Positions 33,299 through 45,460 are shown, numbered from the stretch's first letter. The stretch is 64,000 nt of DNA from Trichopria drosophilae (GCA_030407085.1 CM059582.1:70513501-70577500), one strand, 5' to 3'. Notes: generated from the letters alone by a model not told the origin. A program made the numbers and translations.

Positions 33299-33549
33299 TG
33301 ACACCGATCGAGAGCCAACCTATTTTACATATAATCGAACGCTACAGGATCCAAAAGCGAATAATTGAAAATCTGGAACAAAAGCCCATAAAACACCAGA
33401 AACAAGTAAACAATATACGCAAGGGAAAACGTCGGCTACAAAAATTAGTTAAGATCATTAAATCAAAAATAGAAAACGTTCCAATAAAGGAACATATCAA
33501 AATAACAAAAAAATCGAAGAACCAAATAGAAATAATTATAATAGATTAA
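33299..33549 (+). CDS. G2 small basic ORF 2, behind a second acceptor
   Basis: An acceptor, ATTAACATACTTTTACAG, ends at 33298 and is followed by TGACACCG. Spliced to the same donor A (31998), it would give ATG ACA CCG and an 83-residue protein. The protein is strongly basic with an NLS-like RKGKRRLQKLVKIIK and no membrane segment. Without splicing the ORF has no ATG start. ORF 1 shows the same construction, which makes chance less likely. Rev/Tat-like roles are imaginable but not supported by sequence similarity I can see. It ends just before the gag region. Confidence 0.5.
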
Positions 33550-33759
33550 TTTTTGCAATACAAATTCCTCAAATGTACGTTTTTTTAAGCAATAAAATAT
33601 ACATTTAAATTCCATCCTACGTGTACACATTCTTTAAAAAAGACCCTCACTAGTCATAGTCATTAATCTATATATATATATATACACATGCAGATAAAAC
33701 CGTAAACTTTTTATTTTCTACAAATATTATGCAAAATACCAATACTACTCTCTTCATAA

Positions 33760-34455
33760 ATGTCAGAAAATAGAGTTACAAGAAGAACCACTCAAAACTT
33801 AAGTGAAGAGGACAAACGAGAAATTTTAGGAACGGGTTTAGTAACAGATAGAAAGCAAAGACCAAAAAAACAAGTAATTCCGGAAATAACCTTGGAAAAT
33901 TCAAATACCGAACCAAGAGAAAGTCGCAAACCAACAATCTCGGAAATAATCTCCTTAAACAACGACCACTCGCAAGAAATTATTGACAAAGAAGAACATA
34001 TTACAAAACCGAACAATTTCTCAATAAACGAACAAGCGGAAATAAAACAAACTGAGCAATCTAACTTTATAAAACAAAGCAACGAAACAGAAAACAAGGA
34101 AGAAATAGATCAACATACTGCTGACATAGAAAACGCTGTAGCATCTCAAGAACTAAAAACTGAAATTTTAACACAAAGAATTAACGAGGTAGTAGAAGAA
34201 TTTCATAATCTCACAGAGGAATACAACAAACAAGAGAAAACTCCGGAAAAGATTACTAGTCAAGTCGAAAAAATTAGATCGTGGTATACAAAGCACATAC
34301 CACTGTTTAAGTCTAGCACACCATTGAATACCAATAAAATTAAAGAAAACTCATCATTCCAAAAAAATACTTCTGAGAATTCAGACAGTGACGAAGAAGC
34401 CTATAAAACGATAAATAACAGCAGCATTCATCACTACTACAGGAAAAGAACATAA
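33760..34455 (+). pseudogene. G2 Gag N-terminal extension (matrix-like), frameshifted
   Basis: 231 codons from an ATG, rich in Glu, Lys, Asn and Ser. A predicted coiled-coil stretch is ILTQRINEVVEEFHNLTEEY. No known domain. It ends in TAA at 34453-34455, while the capsid frame is already open from about 34442 without an ATG. I read this as the front of Gag separated from the capsid by a frameshift near 34400-34440. Alternatively it is a separate pre-gag ORF. Confidence 0.6.
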
Positions 34456-34519
34456 AAGTAACAGCAACCAATATAATAACACAAATCCCAACAACATAGA
34501 TCAAGAATACGACGAAAAC

Positions 34520-35734
34520 ATGGCTAATAACCAAGACAGGCTGACTCTAAATCACGCAATTGAAAACGTACCGAGATTCGATGGTGACCCAAAAACATTT
34601 TACGCATTTGTCGACGGATGTGAAGAAGCACTACACATGTTACCTAATTCAGAACTGGACCTAGTAAAATTAATAAAAAGTAGGTTAAGAGGCGAAGCTC
34701 GTCGAGCAATAAAAAACGAAGAATTCCAAACAATAAACCAGCTTTTACGAAGTTTAAGAGAAATATATGCCCCAGCAAATTCAGTAACCGAAGCGAGACA
34801 AGAATTAATAGGGGTACATCAATTAGACTTCGAAAATATTGTCGCTTATGCAAATCGAGTCCGAGAAGCAGGAGACAGAATAATAGAAACGTATAAATCT
34901 ATAAATGAAAACGGACAAACCACAAACGAAGAAAGAGAAAGGACAAATGCCGAAGTACTAGAAGTATTTTTAAACGGATTAAAACCCGAAATTGAAATAA
35001 GATTAGCAAACGCAGAAATGAAAAATTTAGCAGCAGCAGTACAAAAAGCCTTGCAAATAGAGAAGCGATTAAAACTAACCAACAATATTAGAGGACTCAA
35101 CCACGATGAACAAAAACAAGAAGAAAAACCAAGAACACACAAAATTAAAGTAATAAACACGGAGAAACAATGCCAATTCTGCAAGAAAAACGGACATGAA
35201 GCTGATACATGCTACTACAGAAACCATAATCAAACACAAAATCGAAATAATTTTCAAAATCACAGAATGCATCAAAATTATGAAAACAGAACACCTGTAT
35301 ACAATCAACAAAATTCTAGAAATTACCAGCCACACGGCTATCGAAATAACCAATCAAACTTTCAAAATAATCACCGATATAGTAATCAACCATGAGGATA
35401 TCAAAACTTCCAAAACAACTACCAAACACGACAAACCAACACAAACTTTAAACCCAATCAAGACAACCAATTTATGAACAGAAACCCTAATCCAAAATTA
35501 GAACAATGCACATATTGCAAAAACATAGGACACTCTTGGAAAGACTGTAGGAAATTAAAGTTCAAAGAAGAAATGCGAGCGGAGATACTACAGGAATTAG
35601 CGAAAACCCAGAATACAATGAGACATCCGGGAAACGAGAACGGTCTCCCCAGAACTGGCGCGCGGAGAGAGACTACAAATCAGCGCCAAATCAACCTCAC
35701 GAGAACAACAGACACAAGGAAATCAGAACAATAA
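34520..35734 (+). pseudogene. gag: G2 Gag capsid and nucleocapsid, one in-frame stop
   Basis: Capsid-like region from VPRFDGDPKTFYAFVDGCEE through LKPEIEIRLANAEMKNL. Two CCHC knuckles follow: CQFCKKNGHEADTC (about 35171-35212) and CTYCKNIGHSWKDC (about 35508-35549). An Asn/Gln-rich tract links them. TGA at 35393-35395 interrupts the frame between the knuckles; the same frame reopens beyond it to 35734. Protease lies in another frame, as expected for gag-pol frameshifting. Particle assembly and RNA packaging are the family role. Confidence 0.85.
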
Positions 35735-35802
35735 ACCTAAGTAAAAATGATGCTCCAATAATTAAAGTAAACTCCAAAGACTTATACACAGAGGTACAAC
35801 TA

Positions 35803-37020
35803 ATGGTAGACACTGGCGCAAGTGTAAATATCATCAAGGAAGAAAACATAAAAGGGGAAACATTAATAGATGAATCCGACATTATTGACTTAAAAGGTAT
35901 TACCGAAGAACCTGTAACAACAACGGGCGTAGTAAAATTAAATATACTGGGACAACTAACAGAATTTCATGTTGTGAGAAACAATTTTCCTATAGACTCT
36001 GAGGGTATTTTAGGCTCTGAATTCTTTCGCAATAACCAAGCAACTATTAATTATAAAAAGAATTACATCGAATGGAAAAACAAAAAAATATACTTTCATG
36101 AAGAAAAAATGACAATCCCAGCAAGATCAATATCCACTTTTTACATAAATATTGAAAATAAAGAAATTGAATATGGATACGTACCACGCATCGAAACATC
36201 AGAAGGCATATACCTAGGCGAAGCTATAGTTAAAAACAACAATGGACGAGGCTATCTTCAAATTTACAATACAACTAACGAAGAAACAGAAATAAAAATT
36301 CCCACTCTAACAATTGATGAAATCGGAAAAGATTTTGAAATCGCCAACCCCAAAGATCAAACCTATAACAAAGATTCTACAAGCAGCTCAAGAAATAAGT
36401 ATCAATATCACCACAAAAATACCGATGAAAATAAACACCGCTATAAAAAAACAGATGATCACCACAATGAATATGAAAATACAAATGAATATGAAAATAC
36501 AAATGAATATGAAAATACAAATGAATATGAAAATACAAATGAATATGAAAATACAAATGAATATGAAAATACAAATGAATACGAAAATACAAATGAATAC
36601 GAAAATAGAAATGAATATGAGAAAACAAATAAATACAAAAATACAAACGAATATGAAAATACAAATGAATATGAAAATCCAAATGAATACAAAAATACAA
36701 ACGAATATGAAAATACAAATGAATATGAAAATACAAACGAATACGAGAATACAAAAAAACAAACGAATATGAAAATACAAATGAATACGAAAATACAAAT
36801 GAATATGAAAATACAAATGAAAACAAAAATACAAATGAAAACGAAAATACAAATGAATATGAAAATGAAGATGAAAAAACAAATGAAGACGAAAATACAA
36901 ATGAATATGAAAATACAAATGAAGACGAAAATACAAATGAATATGAAAATAAAAATGAAGACGAAAATACAAATGAATATGAAAATAAAAATGAAAATGA
37001 AAAATACGAAGAAGAAATAA
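35803..37020 (+). pseudogene. G2 aspartic protease and hexapeptide-repeat linker
   Basis: Protease active site MVDTGASVN at the start, with the family-typical FPIDSEGILGSEFF. Residues up to about 180 parallel the G1 protease region. From about residue 223 the protein becomes a long EYENTN repeat. A frameshift at the A-run near 36757 throws the reading into a Lys/Met/Gln-rich frame, while the RT ORF continues in a third frame. The repeat thus sits between protease and RT inside Pol. Confidence 0.85.
36469..36995 (+). repeat. 18-bp coding minisatellite between protease and RT
   Basis: About 29 copies of GAATATGAAAATACAAAT, near-identical at first and diverging to GAAGACGAAAATACAAAT at the end. 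In the Pol frame each unit reads EYENTN. Since 18 is divisible by 3, copy-number change alone would not break the frame; the break is an indel in the A-run near 36757. Confidence 0.92.
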
Positions 37021-37097
37021 TAAAACTAATACTAAAACAATGTCCTAGATCAAAAAATTCCTCAATTCAGGAAGATCAAGACTTCTATAATACAAAT

Positions 37098-38654
37098 TTG
37101 AGACTATTAATTTTAAACAAAGAAAAAAATAAAAATATACAAGATCAAGATAAATCCTCTGAATCTAGTAAAAATAAACTAAATCAAGGTTTATGCTCTG
37201 AATCTATTAAAATTGAACGAAACCAATCCAATGGTGAAAAATCAAACAAAAAACGAAGGGATAAAACATCTCAAACTAGACATACGAAAAATGATCAAGA
37301 ACAATACCATGACATAATTAATGTAATGCAAAAACTGAGAGATCGAAAACACATTAGATATAAAGAATTTTTAACATATAACGAATACCAGAAAAACAGA
37401 GAGAAATATATAATAAAACCAAAAACAGGAATATATCATATAATTCAAGAAACAAAACGCGCCAAACAAGTTAAGGAATTACTACGTACACAACATCTAA
37501 ACCCAGAAGAGAAAAAAAGTATAGACAACGTTATAAACAAACACGCCGACATCTTCCATTTACCCGATGAACCGCTTAGTTATACGCAATTAATAAAACA
37601 TAGAATAATCACGACAGATGAAATTCCTATAAATACAAAGCAATATAGATTTCCTCCAATACATAAGGAAGAAATTAACAAACAAATAGAAGAGCAATTA
37701 AGCAACGGGATAATTAAACCATGGATATCACCATATAACACGCCACTATGGATAGTACCCAAAAAAGCAGATTCGCAAGGAAATAAACGGTGGAGAATGG
37801 TTTTAGATTTTAGAAAATTAAATGAAAAATCAATAGGCGATTCATACCCTATACCTAACATTGTAGATATCCTAGATCAACTAGGAGGCGCCAAATATTT
37901 TTCTGTATTCGATCTAGCATCAGGATTTTTACAAATTAAAATGGACGAACAAGATGCACAAAAGACGGCTTTTTCCACACCACATGGACACTACGAATTT
38001 GACAGAATGCCATTCGGTTTAAAAAACGCCCCTGCTACATTCCAACGTTTAATGGACATAGTATTATCAGGACTCCAAGGAAACGAACTCTTTGTGTACC
38101 TCGACGATATAGTCATATATGCCTCCTCTCTACACGAACATGAAGTAAAATGCGAAAATTTAATGATCAGACTAAAAGATGCAAACCTCAAACTACAACC
38201 CGACAAATGCGAATTTTTAAGAAAAGAAGTTTGCTATTTAGGCCATATAATCAGCGAAGAAGGTTTAAAACCAGACCCTAATAAAATAAACGCCGTTCAA
38301 AAATTCCCAATTCCCAAAAATCAGAAAAATATCAGACAATTCCTTGGACTTGCTGGATATTATAGAAGATTCATTGAAAATTTTTCCAAAATTGCAAAAC
38401 CATTATCAAATCTACTAAAAAACAACACCCCTTTTATTTGGGGCAAAGAAGAAAACGATGCCTTCAACACGTTACGCGAAAAATTATGTAATGCACCCAT
38501 ACTACAATACCCAAATTTTGACGAACCCTTTCTAATCACAACCGACGCATCCGGATACGCAATAGGTGCAATACTTTCCCAAGGAGAAATTGGCAAAGAT
38601 AGACCAATATCGTATACATCACGAGTATTAAATGAACATGAAATAAAAATATGA
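37098..38654 (+). pseudogene. G2 reverse transcriptase and RNase H start
   Basis: 518 codons in the frame that continues from the repeat. RT motifs: IPINTKQYRFPP, WIVPKKADSQG, RMVLDFRKLNEKS, SVFDLASGFLQI, MPFGLKNAPATFQRLMD, VYLDDIVIY, then the connection KPDPNKINAV and QFLGLAGYYRRF. RNase H begins FLITTDASGYAIGAILSQ. The ORF ends at 38654 by a frameshift inside RNase H; the next frame is open from 38653. Confidence 0.9.
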
Positions 38655-41200
38655 AACATACGACAAAGAAGCTTTAGCAATTTACTACGCAATACATCAT
38701 TATAGACCTTACATTTACGGGAGACATTTTACAATATTAACAGATCATAAACCTCTCAAATCATTCAGAACAAAAAAAGATCCGAACTCAAGAGTAGCTA
38801 AATGGATGTACAACCTTCTTGAATATGATTTCGATGTTGAATACAAAGCCGGAAAATTGAACGTAAATGCAGACGCACTCTCTAGAAACCCGGTAGAAAT
38901 ATTAAAAATCGAAGAAACAAAACAAAGGCAATACCCCAGTAACATAATAACTAGAATGATGGATAAAATGGGATGGAATGGATCTGGAATAGGGAAATAT
39001 AGTCAAGGAATAAAAGAACCAATTAAATTAAAAGCACAAACAGATAAAAGAGGTTTAGGATATAGAGGAAATGGCAATTACTGGAACGAGATTCAAAACG
39101 AACAAATTTCAAAACCCATAAAATTCGTCAAAAGTAAAGAAACACTAAATAAACAGAGAAATCACAAACCATTATTATTACACAACCCTATATACAACAT
39201 TAAAATACCTCAAAACATTGGAAGCAAAACACCAGTAACAATACGATTCTGCACCAAATGCTATACACTTAATCATACAAACGATGAATGTCTTCCAAAC
39301 GACATAGAAAACACAGAATATAACATTACATCAGAAAGATCAAAGATTAAAACACTCAAGTTACCTTCAAAAACCAACCAAATGATGCTTACCACACAAA
39401 TACACGAAGAGCCCACCCTAAGAAGAAGTTCGCGAAATACAAAACAGCCAGAAAGATTGCAAATAAATAATGAGAAACGTAAAATACGAACAAAGAAATC
39501 TGAAAACCCCAAAAGAGGCCGACCTTCAAAACGAATCCAAGAAAACCCAGGAACATATTTTCATACACTGAATAATGACGACGTCACTCCACAAACAGAA
39601 AATGAAAATTATGAAAGATATTCAGGTGAAGAAGACACATTTATCAATACGGATGAAGAAAGCGAAGAAGACCCCGATATAGACGAAAATGATGATACCG
39701 AAAGTAACAAGCAAAGCACCAACAGAAACATAATAGAAATAAAAAACCATTTATATATGCAAAAAGATAATATAGTTTACTTCATAACTACATCAGGACA
39801 ACCCTGCGATAACGGAGCATTAACATTGAAAAGTAGAAACGAATTACCCAAGTTTGAAAACATTAAATTAAACAAAATTTCAGTAGCGAAGATAAAGAAT
39901 AAATATAATTTTGCGCTACCAATAACTACAGATGTAGGAGAAAGCCAAATAACAATACTTGAAAATATAAAAACACTCGTTAAGTCACTAAACCAGGAAG
40001 TAAATAAGCTACAAAATAAAACACTCAGTATTTCAAAATCTAGCGAAATAGCTGGCATAGAATGGATAGACGTAAAACAAATATTAGAACAACAATTCAA
40101 ACCTTCAAATACAAAAATAATAATATGTAACGGAAAAATAAAATATGTAAATAAAATAGATAGAGAAGAAATAATGAAAGAATTGCATTCAACACCAATA
40201 GGAGGACATAAAGGAATAAACAAAACTCTAAAAAGGATAAAACAAAATTATTATTGGGAAAACATGAAATCAGACATCGAAAAATTTATTCAAACTTGCA
40301 AATCTTGTCAATTAAAGAAACTAACACGATGCAAAACTAAACAACCAATGATAATATCAGATACACCCAAACAAGCACTTGAAAAAATAGCAATGGACAT
40401 TGTAATCCCAAATAACAAAACAGAAGAAGGCTACGAAAATATATTAACAATACAGGACAATCTTACAAAATACTTGATAGCAATACCTTTAAAAAAAGCA
40501 ACAGCTTCAGACATAGCAGAAGCTTTAGTAAGAAAATTTATATGCGTATTTGGAACCCCAAAAACTATATTAACAGACCAAGGCAAAAATTTTCTAAGTA
40601 AAATAATGAAAAAAATGGCGAAATTATTTAACATAAAACAAATAAAAACCACAGCATTTCACCCACAATCGAATGGATCCTTAGAACGATCGCACCATGT
40701 AATAAAAGAATATATAAAACACTTTTCGGAAAAACATACAGACTGGGATAAATGGCTAGAACTAGCGACATTTTCATATAACACTAGCGTTCACGAAGGC
40801 ACGAAATACACCCCTTTTGAATTAATGTTCGGTAGGATAGCAAAACTACCATCATCCAAACCAGTAAATGACAGTGACCCCCTCACTTACAGTGATTATG
40901 TACACAGCTTAGCCTCGAAATTATACGATATTCAAAAATATGCGGAACAAAATCTAAAAACAGCCAAATTAAAATCAAAATAATATTACGATAAACACAT
41001 AAACCCAATAACATTAAAAATAGGAGACGCAGTTTTCTTACAAAAAAACCATAAAACCAGTAAATTTGATGACGAATACCAGGGCCCCTTTGAAATATTA
41101 CAAACCTACGAAAATGGAAACGTAAGAATAAAAATAAAAAACGATGAAAAAATTGTCCACTCAAATAGGTTAAAATACTCAAAAATTCCAATCAATTGAA
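38653..41200 (+). pseudogene. G2 Pol second half: RNase H, G-patch, CCHC, AT-hook, macrodomain-like module, integrase
   Basis: RNase H continues from 38653 (YDKEALAIYYAIHHY, LTDHKPL, NADALSRNP). Counting from Met 38806: G-patch at residues 51-85 (MMDKMGWNGSGIGKY...RGLGY); CCHC knuckle C149-C152-H157-C162; AT-hook KRGRPSKR (236-243); acidic stretch 275-298; macrodomain-like segment about 319-442; integrase zinc domain H461, H468, C498, C501; catalytic D531, D591, E627. TAA at 40981-40983 interrupts the frame, which reopens to about 41200 with the C-terminal GPFEILQTYENG region. The order and the extra modules are unusual for gypsy Pol. Confidence 0.82.
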
Positions 41201-41369
41201 ACGGTGATATCCTTTATCCTATTCCCAATAGTAAATAAGTTCTATGATATCATAATACATTACTAGTAAAAAAAAAAAAGAAAAAGAAAAGCAAATGTTA
41301 CAGGCACCTCTTGGATAAAAGAAAATCGGAATTAAGAACAATCTGTCTATTACAACAAAATAAGGAAAC

Positions 41370-43420
41370 ATGAGATATATAATTCTGATACTGACAATAA
41401 TCGCCACGCAAACATCAGCGTTCATAGCATTCGATTGCGGTGGAAGAACTTCTAATATATCAGCAATATCCCTGCTAGATATCCAAGAATGTGATATACC
41501 AAGGACTCGAATAAATGCAGAAAAAATTCATGCTCAGTTACTACAAATTAAAGAATATGAAGAAATAGAAGTAAAACAATGCAAAATAGAAATAACCAGA
41601 GAAATAAACTTTTGTGGCATGCACTCGCACAACTCAGCTGTAATGAATGGATTAGCAAATTACATTCTCGAAGTTCCTAGAGAAGAATGCGATTTAATAC
41701 ATAGAACAGGAACAACAAGAATAGTCAGCAACGCAATTATAGATGGAATAAAAGAGAATCATATTCAATCACACAGTCTAACATTAGCAGGAAGAATAGA
41801 TGCAGATGGTTCATGCAAAGGAGTAGAATATGCAGATTCATTTGGATCTTGGAGTAATGTGGTAGTCCAAGGAATAGTAAAAATCTTAATTCAAAAATAC
41901 AAAGCCAGAATCAACCTCAACGAGAATAAAATATTCCTAAGATCTGGAATTTCATATCGAGCAACAGATAAAAGCTGCCTAGACTTAGAAGGAGGAAGCA
42001 CATACTGGGAAACCCTACCAAAAGATTTCTGTGGACACAATGAATATGACATTCTATTCGAAGGTCCCATAGACAAAATATTTAACGAAGACAAAACAGT
42101 AATATACTCACTAACAACTAATGAAATCACATTCGCACTAGCAAGAAAAGGAAGAAAAGCCGTATGTGGCTACGAAATTTCATTAACAGAACACCCTAAA
42201 CTGGTAATACTAGAAGCAAAAAACGGCGAAGGCTTTAAGAAAAAGGCTCTGAAAACAATAAACCTAGACATTTTTACCTACGTAAACTCCAAATTTGTAT
42301 ACATTGAAAAACACTTGAGATATCAAATCAAACAATTGTATTTCGATGTCTTATCACAAAGATGTGCATTAGAAAAACAAGTATTAAAAAACTCTCTATC
42401 ACTAGCAACCCAAGCACCCGACCAATTCGCATATAACATCATGAAAGGACCAGGTTATATGGCAGTAGCGGCAGAGAAGTCGCATACATTTTAAAATGCA
42501 TTCCCGTCGAAGTCAGCATAAGAAAAACAAACGAGTGCTATTCGCATCTACCAGTCAAATATCAAGATAAAGAATTATTTATGACACCAAAAACACGCAT
42601 ATTAGTAAAAAAAGGATCACAAATAAATTGCAATAGTATCATTCCGCCTATGTACTCAGTGAACAATGCATGGTACAAACTATTACCTAACCCAGTCGAA
42701 GCAAAAAAACCTGAACAACTAAAACCCCTAACCAAACAGACATGGACATATACCAACCCAGAAAGCTTAGCCATCAATGGAATCTACAGCCAAGAAGATA
42801 TTAGAAAATTAAAGGAACACATCATGTTCCCAGCAGAAAAACCAGCAGTATTAAACACAGTTGCAAGAGGAATGACAGGACAAACTACAAACTACCAGGG
42901 TACATCAATAACTAATTTATTAGACGAAACAACATTCGCAAAAATTCTACAATCCGCAGGAGAAAAAATTTGGAGAAATTTTATGCTTTTCGGAACAACA
43001 ACAGCCGGCATAATGGGATTAATAATTATAATTAAAATAATAAAAGCAATAATAGACACCGTAGTCCATGGATATGCCCTACATTCAGCATACGGTTGGT
43101 CAATTTATTTAATTGGAGCAATATGGGACTCTATAACAAATCTACTGTTACATCTATCAAAGAAAAATAATAATGATAATAATAATAAACATTACCAAGC
43201 TGTACCAGAATTAGAATTACAAGAACTACAAATCTCACCACCAAACACAACGCAATCAGAAGATCACGCAGAACCATCAGCACCCAAAGAACTAGATATT
43301 CGACAAACGAACAAACAAATATACCCTAATCTACAAAATAGCCACACAGAACCTCAACCCGAAATAAAGATTAGTCCACAAAAGTTCACAGAAAAGAAAG
43401 CCTTCGCATTAAAAAAATAA
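41370..43420 (+). pseudogene. env: G2 envelope glycoprotein, chuvirus-like type, frameshifted
   Basis: The first ORF (41370-42494, 374 codons) has a signal peptide (1-17) and an ectodomain starting FIAFDCGG with ordered cysteines (C23, C41, C71, C82, C107, C149). The second (42581-43420; its frame is open from about 42476) continues the ectodomain and has hydrophobic segments at its residues 133-156 and 172-192, then a polar tail. One frameshift near 42475 separates them. The cysteine and CGMHSH pattern suggests the glycoprotein class of chuviruses, which is known from some arthropod LTR elements, rather than baculovirus F; this is from memory of the family. Role in the family: membrane fusion and entry. 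This copy is broken. Confidence 0.65.
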
Positions 43421-43465
43421 TAATAATATTAAGAAACGTTTATCTCAGAATCATGAATAAATTAC

Positions 43466-43483
43466 CATTTTTCTCCCTAACAG
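43466..43483 (+). promoter_or_regulatory. Candidate splice acceptor before the second glycoprotein
   Basis: CCATTTTTCTCCCTAACAG, a strong pyrimidine tract plus AG, 28 nt upstream of the ATG at 43511. It implies a spliced subgenomic RNA. A similar candidate before the envelope is TCCTATTCCCAATAG near 41231. Confidence 0.5.
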
Positions 43484-43510
43484 GAAACTACCAAGAAATC
43501 AGAACTAAAA

Positions 43511-44451
43511 ATGGATACGAAAATCATTGCAATAATAATAACGCTAATACTCCCATGTATTTTAACCACCAACGAAGAATTAAAAGTCAAAAGTTGTAAA
43601 ATTTGGGATAAGCAAACAAGACGGGCATGCGACCAACCAGGAAAACGGTTCGGGTTTATTAGACTGGAAGATATAAAAATAACAACAGAAGAATGTAAAA
43701 AAGCACACAAAACCGGAAAACTCACAGTGTATAACAAAGAAATTAAAGACCTTAAAATAAACACAAAAAAGAAAGCATATACAATTACAGAAGGAACGTG
43801 TAGTCACTTGATAGAACAGCTACACACGAACTTCACATCACATTGAGAGAATACGTAGCTACACTACAGGAAAATATAATAATATTAAGCACAGGGACTA
43901 TATGCGCTGCAAAATACGGAGAATGTCAGGATTCTCAAACTACATTCTGGGACGCAACACGATTCACAACAACAACAACAACAACAAAAACAACTACAAC
44001 AACAACAACAACTACTACAGCAACTCCGATAGTATTTACCGTATCAACAACACCAACATCAATATTTAAAAACACTATAATGCCTAAAAACGCGCAAGTA
44101 AATCACACCATTTCAAAACCTGATTATCTAGATTCACTCAAAAACAATTACCAAATCGAAGCGATAACAATCATCGTTTACAGCTTAGGAGCCACGTTAA
44201 TATTAACAATACTAGGAGTGAAAATATACCTCATGAAGAAAAAACAGAAGAATACCTCAATTAAATACAGTACAGTCAAAGTAATAACGGACAATAGAAC
44301 AAACAAATCGAACCAAATGGAATTATCAGAAAATACAGATAATAAAGACGAAGAAATAAAACAGATATATGAACCGATGCTCGCACATCTTGAACAGAAA
44401 AAAACTGTTACACTCAATCTGGAAGACGAGGAAAATATCTCCAAGAAATAA
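43511..44451 (+). pseudogene. G2 second membrane glycoprotein, envelope-domain duplicate with Thr-rich stalk
   Basis: Two frames joined by a break near 43800-43843. First part: hydrophobic signal sequence (1-20), then C29, C40, C62 and C97. EECKKAHKTG at 60-69 parallels EECDLIHRTG in the envelope, and both proteins have the 11-residue C-to-C spacing before it (C29-C40 here, C71-C82 in Env). Second part (from 43843): a Thr-rich mucin-like stalk, an N-glycosylation site (NHT), one transmembrane helix (about 105-130) and a basic cytoplasmic tail. There is no second hydrophobic segment that could be a fusion peptide. I infer a type I receptor-binding or decoy protein derived from envelope. Function unknown. 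Confidence 0.6.
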
Positions 44452-45460
44452 ACACACATACGACAAACCTAAACCATTTCAAACAGACAAAAGATAAACA
44501 CCAAACATGAAGAAAATTAGAATCTAATATCAGTTATCTCCCAGCATCGCTCATCACCATTCAAGACAATACAGCTTATCCGAATGCGGTGGTTGCTACA
44601 ATTCTACTGCCAGATTAGAAGAAGAATTCAGATATATGAAAGTACCAACATCAATCAAAAGCCCAGCTGAAGAAGAAAATTGGACTAGGGACCAGATACT
44701 AACATAAATGTACAACTTCTCCTTTTCATAAATATAAATATTTATAACACAACAAAAATGGTTAATTTTGTTTTTTTTTGAAAAATTTTCATATTATTTT
44801 TGTTTTTTCTAAATATACCCATTAGATTTTAAGCGTTGCGCAGAGCCAATAAAGGTCAAAATTACCTTACTTAAGTAAATTAATTTACTTAAAGGTAGTG
44901 CGCATATTCGTTAACTAATACGACGGAGAATAAATCTCTGTCATACCAAGAAACGAATTAAATCCGCAACAATTATTTTTTAATTCTTTTTGCCCAAATT
45001 AAAAGGAGAACACACTAACCTTTGAGCATGTAATATCCAAAAGGTATCCATATAATATCCAATTTAATTAATCTATTTATTAACAATACCACGCACTGAA
45101 CACGCTAATATATCCGACTCACTCAAAATCCACGCACAAACTAACAAAATCCAGCCAAGGAAAAATCACATCTGGAAAATACCCTGCATTCCACTTAACG
45201 ACCTTTTTTTTATTACACCCGCAAGAAGTGCGGAGGAACATGAAAACTTTCACATTCAATGAAAACTCAAAACTCTACACAATCTGAAATAATATTCATT
45301 TCATAATACACCACATTAAAAATTTTTTTTTTTTCAATCATAATACAGCATATTGAATACAACTTTTACAGTATTAAATTTTTCAATCAAAAACCGATAT
45401 ACTGAATACAACATTTATTTTTGAAAAATACAACATATTGAATTAAATAAAACATTAACG
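44452..45460 (+). other. G2 3' region, non-coding
   Basis: No supported gene. A short palindrome at about 44867-44892 (TTACTTAAGTAAATTAATTT and onward) could form a hairpin. AT-rich thereafter. Confidence 0.6.

Noticed and set aside
36377..36972. Long minus-strand ORFs opposite the 18-bp repeat
   Set aside because: Antisense shadows of the repeat; aromatic-rich periodic peptides without start context.
36469..36995. CRISPR-like array
   Set aside because: Repeats are contiguous 18-bp units without unique spacers and lie inside a pol ORF.
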